From: Sungkyunkwania multivorans | Lineage (GTDB): Bacteria; Bacteroidota; Bacteroidia; Flavobacteriales; Flavobacteriaceae | NCBI RefSeq assembly: GCF_042675645.1 | Contig: NZ_JBHTJH010000010.1 | Location: 238,125-302,124 of the forward strand | DNA length: 64,000 bases | Reading direction: 5' to 3' | Shown here: positions 26,721 through 33,620 of the stretch, in pieces | How the letters are laid out: each line of letters opens with the position of its first letter | How positions within the stretch are numbered: position 1 is the stretch's first letter | Translations under genes and position numbers: made by a program | The notes under the pieces: model-generated | Databases searched by the model: none | Seen by the model: only the letters and a program-made list of their open reading frames with translations | Told to the model about the DNA's origin: nothing

Positions 26721-27506
26721 ATGAATGTACTTAAAAAAATAAATTCATTTGGAAAAATGGAAATGCTCACTGTTGTTGCACAGCAGCAACCATTTCCAGA
26801 ACATTTTCACGAAACTTTTTGTATTTCGTTGATCACCAAAGGCATCGAATGTGTTAAACTTAAGAACAGGGAAATCTATAGTGAAGCTGGCTCCTTTTCC
26901 ATCACTAACCCCCGCGAGGTTCATTCTAACCCCGTCATAGACAATGAAATCCCATTGAGCTTCCACACGCTCTATCTAGACCAACACACCTTAGATACCT
27001 TTGCCCAAAAAGAAGGAGTCTTTTTTGAAAAACGCTCCTTTAGCGATGAGACATTGGAAGTTGCATTCTTTAGTTTGAAGAAAGCTTTTGAAAAAAACGA
27101 TCCGATCGTACTTGAAAAGACTCTAAAAGAATTCATTGTTCTATTGCTGCCGCACAGCTCAGTCAAAGCCAATGATGACGATTTTTGTTTTAAGGAAGAT
27201 TGGAATCTCATTTTTGAATTTATAGATACCAAGTTCAAGGAAAAAATAACCGTTGAAGATATTTCGAGGATCGCCTTAATGGATAAGTTCAATTTTTCTA
27301 AAAAGTTCAAGAACACCACAGGGATGTCGCCTATGAACTATATTTTGATGAAGCGTATATTTTCAGCCAAGGCTATTATAAACAAGAGTACAAATCTTAC
27401 CGATCTTGCATATACTTTTAATTTCTCTGACATAGCTCACTTTTCGAAAACCTTTAAGCGCTTTGTGGGTATCGCTCCGAAACAATATAAAAACAACTTG
27501 ACATAA
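26721..27506 (+). CDS. AraC-family transcriptional regulator with cupin domain
   Basis: A 261-residue protein. The ATG at 26721, 17 bp after nupC, is used; the longer frame from 26538 lies inside nupC and adds no family sequence. The N-terminal 90 residues form an AraC ligand-binding cupin (QPFPEHFHETFCISLITKG, GSFSITNPREVHS). The C-terminal 95 residues hold two helix-turn-helix motifs (KITVEDISRIALMDKFNFSKKFKNTTGMSPMNYILMKR and NLTDLAYTFNFSDIAHFSKTFKRFVGIAPKQYK). It probably senses a small molecule and regulates nearby genes, perhaps the S41 peptidase that follows after 59 bp. Confidence 0.9.
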   Translation: MNVLKKINSFGKMEMLTVVAQQQPFPEHFHETFCISLITKGIECVKLKNREIYSEAGSFSITNPREVHSNPVIDNEIPLSFHTLYLDQHTLDTFAQKEGVFFEKRSFSDETLEVAFFSLKKAFEKNDPIVLEKTLKEFIVLLLPHSSVKANDDDFCFKEDWNLIFEFIDTKFKEKITVEDISRIALMDKFNFSKKFKNTTGMSPMNYILMKRIFSAKAIINKSTNLTDLAYTFNFSDIAHFSKTFKRFVGIAPKQYKNNLT

Positions 27507-27565
27507 ATAACCAAGATTGTACAAGTCCACTAAATCTGCCGCCTTTAGTTTTGAAAACAAAAAAT

Positions 27566-29086
27566 ATGATCCGATTCATAGTGACATTCATAATTTTCTT
27601 AGCCCCACTATTTCTTGACGCACAATCTTTGGACGCACAATTTTCCACCCAGAGAATGAAGAAAGATTTACAAGTCTTCAAAGATATTCGCTTTAAGGCA
27701 AACTCAGGTCTTCACAAATATCGCAGTGTCAAAGAAATTGACAGCATCTATAAATGGGCGGAAGAAGAAATCAAAAATCTAAGCACGTATGGAGAGTTCT
27801 ACAATCTCATTTGCACATTGACCGATTTCGAGGGAAGTGTACACAACGAAACATTTCTCATTTCTAAAATATCGGCATCGATGAAAATGGAAGAAAGCGG
27901 TTACTTCCCATATCCCATTAAATTAATTGAAGGAAAAGTTATCGTTAACTTCGAAACTGGCAAGATCCCCTTAGGTGCAGAAATATTGGCGATCAATGAT
28001 CGTGCAATCACCACCATCATTCCAGAACTTTTTAAATATTACACAACAGATGGAAAAAACATCTCAGGAAAATCAATAGGAATAAATAGTCATTTTAGTA
28101 AGTACTATCGTTTGAATTATGGACTCGAAGATACCTTCCAAGTCACTTATCGGCAAAAAGAGTCCAATGAGTTGAAGCATACGCAACTGAAAAGTGTAAG
28201 CTATGCATCATATTATCGCAATTTTGCTAAAAGATACTCCATTGCTTTTGATAAATACACTTACCAAGATTGCCCAGAAAATGAAATTTATCATTATAAG
28301 AGCATTGATAATTCCACAGGGAAATTGACGATCAACTCGTTCTCGATGGGAAATGAGAAAACTGTTACGCACAAACGTTATGTGCGGTTTTTGGATAGTG
28401 TTTTCATGAAATTAAAAGAGGATCGTATAGAAAATTTAATTCTTGATATTAGAAACAACACTGGAGGGACCGACCCAAATGATCTGGTCACTTATTCTTA
28501 TTTGGCAGCAAGAAATTTCGTTGAAAATAAAGAAGCTTGGATAAGCTTCAACAAGATTCCAGAGCTTAGACATATTAAGAGCAACATCCCTGCTTTTCTT
28601 CGACCTTTCGGCGTCGGGAAATACAACAAGATGCTAAGAAGATCGTTCCCTTTAGAGAAAAATGGAAAATTCTATCAGGATTCTTCGAGTGCTGATCACA
28701 TGATAAGAAAACCAAGTGAAAATGCCTTTCGCGGAACCATTTATTTGCTCATCAGCCCTAGTGTTGCATCGGCTGGCAGTCTTTTTGCTGCTATGGTGGC
28801 TGGTAATAAGAATAGCATAGTGATCGGAGAAGAGACAGCTGGTGGCTATTATGGCCATAATGGCCACACTCCCTTATCATATGTCTTACCAAGATCAAAA
28901 ATCGTAACACAATTTTCTATAGTGAACTTGGAGCAGGATGTACCATCAAAAAAGAATCAAATCTATGGCAGAGGTATTATTCCAGATTATGAAGTAATGC
29001 AGAAATTCGAAGATTTTTTGAGTCATACTGATACGCAAATGAATTTTACGTTGGACCTAATTGAAACGGTAAAACCAAAGCAATAA
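27566..29086 (+). CDS. Exported S41-family peptidase-like protein
   Basis: The ATG at 27566 is used; the longer frame starts at a TTG (27551) that lies in TAGTTTTG, a promoter-like -7 box at 27546-27553. The 506-residue product has a signal peptide (MIRFIVTFIIFLAPLFLDAQ). No clear PDZ domain is seen, only a short IPLGAEILAINDRAI stretch that recalls one. The C-terminal half has S41 features: LILDIRNNTGGTDPNDLV, LISPSVASAGSLFAAMV with the probable nucleophile Ser402, and VIGEETAGGYYGHNGHTPLSYVLP. It is a periplasmic or secreted protease or a tail-processing-like enzyme; the substrate is unknown. A terminator follows. Confidence 0.85.
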   Translation: MIRFIVTFIIFLAPLFLDAQSLDAQFSTQRMKKDLQVFKDIRFKANSGLHKYRSVKEIDSIYKWAEEEIKNLSTYGEFYNLICTLTDFEGSVHNETFLISKISASMKMEESGYFPYPIKLIEGKVIVNFETGKIPLGAEILAINDRAITTIIPELFKYYTTDGKNISGKSIGINSHFSKYYRLNYGLEDTFQVTYRQKESNELKHTQLKSVSYASYYRNFAKRYSIAFDKYTYQDCPENEIYHYKSIDNSTGKLTINSFSMGNEKTVTHKRYVRFLDSVFMKLKEDRIENLILDIRNNTGGTDPNDLVTYSYLAARNFVENKEAWISFNKIPELRHIKSNIPAFLRPFGVGKYNKMLRRSFPLEKNGKFYQDSSSADHMIRKPSENAFRGTIYLLISPSVASAGSLFAAMVAGNKNSIVIGEETAGGYYGHNGHTPLSYVLPRSKIVTQFSIVNLEQDVPSKKNQIYGRGIIPDYEVMQKFEDFLSHTDTQMNFTLDLIETVKPKQ

Positions 29087-29125
29087 CAGGCTCTTACATC
29101 GTTGATAACATCTTAATAAAATCCC

Positions 29126-29158
29126 AGCCTCTCCGTTATTTTTTTGAGAGGCTTTTTT
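29126..29158 (+). terminator. Intrinsic terminator after the S41 peptidase gene
   Basis: AGCCTCTC (29126-29133) and GAGAGGCT (29146-29153) form an 8-bp stem followed by TTTTTT. Confidence 0.88.
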
Positions 29159-29189
29159 ATACTTTAGTCTTCTTGAAGATGACGACCTT

Positions 29190-30014
29190 ATGAAGCAGTA
29201 TCACGACCTTGTAAAACACGTTTTAGAAAACGGAAACGCCAAAGAAGACCGTACTGGTACCGGCACCAAAAGTGTCTTTGGATATCAAATGCGTTTTGAC
29301 CTGAGCGAAGGATTTCCGATGGTCACCACGAAAAAACTACATCTCAAATCGATAGTCTACGAATTATTATGGTTTTTGAAGGGCGATACCAATGTGAAAT
29401 ACCTTCAAGACAATGGTGTTCGCATTTGGAACGAGTGGGCAGATGAGCATGGCGACCTGGGCCCGGTCTATGGACATCAGTGGCGCAATTGGAACAGTGA
29501 CGAGATCGATCAGATCAAAGAGGTCATTCATACTTTAAAGAACAATCCAGATAGTCGTAGGATGCTTGTTTCGGCATGGAACCCAAGCGTTTTGCCTGAC
29601 ACCTCGGTATCATTTGCAGAGAATGTGGCCAATGGAAAGGCCGCCCTCCCTCCTTGCCATGCGTTCTTTCAGTTCTATGTGGCCGATGGCAAACTGTCCT
29701 GTCAATTATACCAACGAAGTGCGGATGTCTTTTTAGGAGTTCCATTCAATATTGCCTCTTATGCCTTATTCACCATGATGGTAGCTCAAGTCTGCGGATA
29801 TCAACCAGGCGACTTTATCCACACCTTTGGAGATGCACATATCTATAACAATCACTTGGAACAACTTGATCTTCAACTTTCAAGAGATCCCCGACCTTTA
29901 CCAACGATGAAACTCAACCCTGAGGTAAAGGATATCTTTGACTTTACATTTGAAGACTTCACTTTGGAAAATTATGATCCACATCCACATATTAAGGGTG
30001 TTGTAGCCGTGTAA
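29190..30014 (+). CDS. thyA: Thymidylate synthase
   Basis: A 274-residue ThyA: MKQYHDLVKHVLENGNAKEDRTGTGTKSVFGYQMRFDL at the start, LWFLKGDTNVKYLQDNGVRIWNEWADE, DSRRMLVSAWNP, the active-site ALPPCHAFFQFYV (Cys156), LYQRSADVFLGVPFNIASYALF and DAHIYNNHLEQ. It methylates dUMP to dTMP using methylene-tetrahydrofolate, producing dihydrofolate. The DHFR that would recycle it lies 8 kb downstream in the same direction (38086-39015). It is followed after 12 bp by a TonB-like gene. Confidence 0.98.
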   Translation: MKQYHDLVKHVLENGNAKEDRTGTGTKSVFGYQMRFDLSEGFPMVTTKKLHLKSIVYELLWFLKGDTNVKYLQDNGVRIWNEWADEHGDLGPVYGHQWRNWNSDEIDQIKEVIHTLKNNPDSRRMLVSAWNPSVLPDTSVSFAENVANGKAALPPCHAFFQFYVADGKLSCQLYQRSADVFLGVPFNIASYALFTMMVAQVCGYQPGDFIHTFGDAHIYNNHLEQLDLQLSRDPRPLPTMKLNPEVKDIFDFTFEDFTLENYDPHPHIKGVVAV

Positions 30015-30026
30015 ACCTTATTTTTT

Positions 30027-30908
30027 ATGAGAAGCGTTTTATTGCCCTTATTGATATTTATGATGTGCCTGCCTTTGAAAGCACAGGACGCATCACAGGT
30101 CGTATCACAAGACTCATCACAAGTCGCATCACAAGACTTGAATCCCAAATATTTCCCGCAGGAACAGATCATACTTTTGGCCTGCAATGACAGAAAAGAC
30201 CCAAAATGTGTTGCGGATTATTTAGAAAAGAAGGTCTCAGTGTTTTTGAACAACCAAGAATACCTCGAAAAACTCGCAAATAGCAAAAAAGACACCTTAT
30301 GGACCTCTGTGAAGATAGTTTTCGATACGGAGACCAGTATTGATGAAGATTTGAGCTACGTGAGTTTTGGTGAAAACACCAAGTATTTAGGCGAACAGGC
30401 AGAAGCAGATCTAGAAGGGGTCATCTTTGATCTCGATCAAATAGAACTGATACACAGAAAATCCGAGCCGACCATTTCCAACCATTATTTTTATTTTTCT
30501 TATGCCATTGGCAAATCCGAAGAGAGCACTACACTTAATTATGTGCCGCCTGAAGAAGAGTATACGGGTGGCGTAGTTGACGAGATCCCCATTTTTCCAG
30601 GATGCGAGGAGGTCGAAGAAGCAGACCAAAAAGCTTGTTTCCAAAGTAAAATGGTAGCGCACATCCAGAAGCATTTCAAATATCCAGAGGAAGCCAAAAA
30701 AATGGGATTGGAGGGGAGAGTTTATGTCCTCTTTGCAATCTCAAAAGAGGGCAATTTGGAAAACGTTAAAACGCGTGGGCCATCTCCTATGTTAGAAGAG
30801 GAAGGAAGAAGAATCATCGAATTACTTCCCACAATGAAACATGGCAAAAGAAATGGTAAGCCAAATAGTGTTCGCTTTACCATCCCGATAGTATTTAGGC
30901 TTCGATAG
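30027..30908 (+). CDS. Exported protein with C-terminal TonB domain
   Basis: A 293-residue protein. The signal peptide (MRSVLLPLLIFMMCLPLKAQ) is followed by a low-complexity linker of Ala-Ser-Gln and Ser-Gln-Asp steps (residues about 21-37), then a unique region, and a TonB_C-type domain at about residues 190-293: EIPIFPGCEEVEEADQKACF, HIQKHFKYPEEAKKMGLEGRVYVLFAISKEGNLENV, RIIELLPTMKHGKRNGKPNSVRFTIPIVFRLR. The PxFPGC start of the domain is common in Bacteroidota TonB-like proteins. It lacks a lasting membrane anchor, so it is probably a periplasmic protein rather than a classic energy transducer. It is close to thyA (12 bp). Confidence 0.82.
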   Translation: MRSVLLPLLIFMMCLPLKAQDASQVVSQDSSQVASQDLNPKYFPQEQIILLACNDRKDPKCVADYLEKKVSVFLNNQEYLEKLANSKKDTLWTSVKIVFDTETSIDEDLSYVSFGENTKYLGEQAEADLEGVIFDLDQIELIHRKSEPTISNHYFYFSYAIGKSEESTTLNYVPPEEEYTGGVVDEIPIFPGCEEVEEADQKACFQSKMVAHIQKHFKYPEEAKKMGLEGRVYVLFAISKEGNLENVKTRGPSPMLEEEGRRIIELLPTMKHGKRNGKPNSVRFTIPIVFRLR

Positions 30909-31003
30909 CGACAAAGAAGAATTTCATCGTATCAATTATAATTTTTAGTGCCCCGTCTAAAATTGCTTAACTTTACGGAAAATCAACCAGATAGGACTTT
31001 TCC

Positions 31004-32170
31004 ATGCATACTGCTAAAACGACTTCCACATTTTTTCTCGAGACCAGAAAAGATACAGAGCGTATCTGTGCTCCGTTGAAGGTTGAGGACTTTGTGGTAC
31101 AACCTATTGTCGATGTTTCCCCTCCAAAGTGGCACCTAGGACATACTACCTGGTTCTTTGAAGAGTTCATCTTGAAGGCCTTCTTACCGGACTATCGACT
31201 ATTTGATACGGATTTTGCGTTTGTATTCAACAGCTATTACGAGAGCGTCGGCAAGCGAGTGATACGAGCCAATCGAGGCAATCTTACGCGTCCATCTGTT
31301 CAAAGGGTATATGACTATCGAAAATATGTAGATATGCATATGGAACGCCTTTTAGATATGAACATCGACAACGAGACCGAATTGTTTAAACTTCTGGAAA
31401 TCGGCATTCATCACGAAAAACAACATCAAGAGCTACTGATCACAGATATCAAATACATTTTAGGGAACAATCCTTTATTTCCAACCTACAGTGAGGGATT
31501 TGAAGAAAATCCTCTGGAAAGCACATCTCAGGATTGGACTATAGTTACCGAAGGCATTTATGAAATTGGGCATGCCGGAAGTGATTTCTGTTACGATAAT
31601 GAGCTAGGCAAACATAAGGTCTATCTTCATGAATTTCAAATCTCCAATAAACTGGTCACAAATACGGAATTTCTTGCATTTGTTGAAGAAGGTGGCTATG
31701 AACGATTCGACCTATGGCATGCCGAAGGTTGGGATTGGGTGAACCAAAATGCTATCGTGGCTCCGGAATATTGGCATAAGATCGATGGAGAATGGCATCA
31801 ATACACCTTAAAAGGACTTTCAAAATTGAATCTAAGCGCCCCTGTGGCCCATATTTCTTATTACGAAGCCTTTGCCTATGCACAATGGAAAGGGATGCGA
31901 CTTCCTACCGAATTTGAATGGGAAATTGCCCAAGTACACTTTGATTGGGGCAGTCGTTGGGAATGGACGGAGAGCGCCTACTTACCATACCCGGGCTACG
32001 AGAAAGCCGATGGCGCTTTGGGCGAATACAATGGCAAATTCATGGTAAATCAGAAAGTACTCAGAGGAGGCTCTGTAGCCACTCCTAATAATCACACAAG
32101 ACCTACATATCGCAACTTTTTCCATCCACAACTCCGTTGGCAATTCACTGGATTAAGGCTAGCCAAATAA
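31004..32170 (+). CDS. egtB: EgtB-type sulfoxide synthase (ergothioneine or related thiohistidine pathway)
   Basis: A 388-residue protein with an N-terminal DinB_2-like domain and a C-terminal formylglycine-generating-enzyme-like domain. The iron ligands are visible: PPKWHLGHTTWFFEEF supplies the first His, and EIGIHHEKQHQELLITD the two further His. The FGE domain has GIYEIGHAG, YDNELGKHKVYLHEFQISNKLVTNTEFLAFVEEGGY, MRLPTEFEWEIA, WEWTESAYLPYPGY and VLRGGSVATPNNHTRPTYRNFF. In this family Fe(II) and O2 join a thiol (gamma-Glu-Cys or Cys) to trimethylhistidine as a sulfoxide. It is followed after 16 bp by egtD. The thiol donor cannot be determined by eye. Confidence 0.9.
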   Translation: MHTAKTTSTFFLETRKDTERICAPLKVEDFVVQPIVDVSPPKWHLGHTTWFFEEFILKAFLPDYRLFDTDFAFVFNSYYESVGKRVIRANRGNLTRPSVQRVYDYRKYVDMHMERLLDMNIDNETELFKLLEIGIHHEKQHQELLITDIKYILGNNPLFPTYSEGFEENPLESTSQDWTIVTEGIYEIGHAGSDFCYDNELGKHKVYLHEFQISNKLVTNTEFLAFVEEGGYERFDLWHAEGWDWVNQNAIVAPEYWHKIDGEWHQYTLKGLSKLNLSAPVAHISYYEAFAYAQWKGMRLPTEFEWEIAQVHFDWGSRWEWTESAYLPYPGYEKADGALGEYNGKFMVNQKVLRGGSVATPNNHTRPTYRNFFHPQLRWQFTGLRLAK

Positions 32171-32186
32171 TTACGACAAAGAAAAA

Positions 32187-33161
32187 ATGCAATCCAAAAT
32201 CACCACTATCTTTAATTCCATCTTTGAAGAAGACGTCTATCAGGGCCTCTCTTCCTATCCAAAATACCTCTATTCGAAATATATCTATGATGAAAAAGGG
32301 GACGAACTCTTTCAGAAGATCATGGATCTCCCTGAATATTACCTAACTCGAAAAGAGTTTGAAATACTATCAACTTACAGATCGGATATCGCCCAACTCT
32401 TCGAATCAGGGGAAGGCTTTGATCTTATAGAACTTGGTGCAGGTGATGGGAAAAAGACCAAGATCCTACTCAAGGAACTACTTCGAAGATCATCCGATTT
32501 CACCTATATGCCTATTGACATAAGTCAGAATTCATTAGATCTTTTGGAGGCATCCTTAAGCGATGAGTTCCCCAAAGCGAAAGTACGTCCTCAGCAGGGC
32601 ATGTATTTCAAGGTTTTAGAACGACTGGCCGAATTACGGCATCGCAAAAAGGTGATTCTTATGCTAGGGTCTAATATTGGAAACCTCCTACATCCTAAAG
32701 CGATCACGTTCCTTAGAAATATTCAGATAGCCATGAATCCTGGAGACTTGCTCTTTATGGGTTTTGACCAGAAGAAAGATCCACAGACGATCTTGGACGC
32801 CTATAACGATAAAACTGGTGTGACCGCAGCTTTTAATTTGAATTTGCTAGAGAGGATCAATAATGACCTCAAAGCGAATTTCGATTTGAAGCAGTTTAAA
32901 CATTGGGAAGTATATGATCCAGAGACGGGAACCGCTAAGAGCTACTTGGTATCTCTCAAAAAACAAGAGGTGACCATTGAGGCATTGAATCTAAATGTAA
33001 GCTTTGATCAATGGGAGACCATCCATACCGAAATTTCGCAAAAATATGATGACAAAGTAGTTGCATGGTTGGCAAATGAAGCTGGATTGACCATCCAACA
33101 GTCGTTCACAGATGACGATAATTGGTACAAGGATTACGTGTTTACGAAAAAAATTGACTAA
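32187..33161 (+). CDS. egtD: L-histidine N-alpha-methyltransferase
   Basis: A 324-residue EgtD: GDELFQKIMDLPEYYLTRKEFEIL at the N-terminus (substrate-binding Tyr), FDLIELGAGDGKKTKILLKELL for SAM, TYMPIDISQNSLDLLEASL, VILMLGSNIGNLLHPKA, LFMGFDQKKDP and AAFNLNLLERINNDLKANFD. It makes trimethyl-histidine (hercynine) from histidine with three SAM, the first step of ergothioneine synthesis. It sits between egtB and a DUF427 gene in a tight same-strand unit, and its use of SAM links it with the methionine block at the left of the window. Confidence 0.94.
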   Translation: MQSKITTIFNSIFEEDVYQGLSSYPKYLYSKYIYDEKGDELFQKIMDLPEYYLTRKEFEILSTYRSDIAQLFESGEGFDLIELGAGDGKKTKILLKELLRRSSDFTYMPIDISQNSLDLLEASLSDEFPKAKVRPQQGMYFKVLERLAELRHRKKVILMLGSNIGNLLHPKAITFLRNIQIAMNPGDLLFMGFDQKKDPQTILDAYNDKTGVTAAFNLNLLERINNDLKANFDLKQFKHWEVYDPETGTAKSYLVSLKKQEVTIEALNLNVSFDQWETIHTEISQKYDDKVVAWLANEAGLTIQQSFTDDDNWYKDYVFTKKID

Positions 33162-33172
33162 AAGATATTATT

Positions 33173-33454
33173 ATGAAAGCAGTTTGGAACAATACGATCA
33201 TTGCAGAGAGCAGGGAGACCGTGGTAGTAGAGAACAATCATTATTTTCCTCACGATAGCATAAAAGAAGAGTTCTTTAAACCAAGTGATACCCATACTAC
33301 TTGTCCCTGGAAAGGATTGGCCCATTATTACACCATATCGGTAGAGGGTAAGGAAAACAAGGATGCAGCTTGGTTCTATCCCGAAGTTAGTGAGCTTGCA
33401 AAAGGAATCAAAAATCATGTCGCTTTTTGGAAAGGCGTACAGATCATCGACTAG
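33173..33454 (+). CDS. DUF427 domain protein
   Basis: A 93-residue protein matching DUF427: MKAVWNNTIIAESRETVVVE, NHYFPHDSIKEEFFKP, THTTCPWKGLAHYYTISVEGK, DAAWFYPEVSELAKGIKNHVAFWKGV. The conserved CPWKG..YY and DAAW.YP motifs are intact. The family's reaction is unknown; one Cys lies in the conserved motif. It starts 11 bp after egtD and appears to be the third gene of the ergothioneine unit. That placement suggests, but does not show, a role in thiohistidine metabolism. Confidence 0.9.
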   Translation: MKAVWNNTIIAESRETVVVENNHYFPHDSIKEEFFKPSDTHTTCPWKGLAHYYTISVEGKENKDAAWFYPEVSELAKGIKNHVAFWKGVQIID

Positions 33455-33620
33455 TTTTACATAATAAACTGATTATCAGAATAATGATTCGGATAATCGG
33501 AAATTTAACCCCTATTAATGAAAATATGATATCTTTACGTCCATTATTTTGGAAATTCGTTAGATCTAAAATCTATTATTCAACTATCGGTCAGATCTCA
33601 AATATGACCATAAAAAAAAC

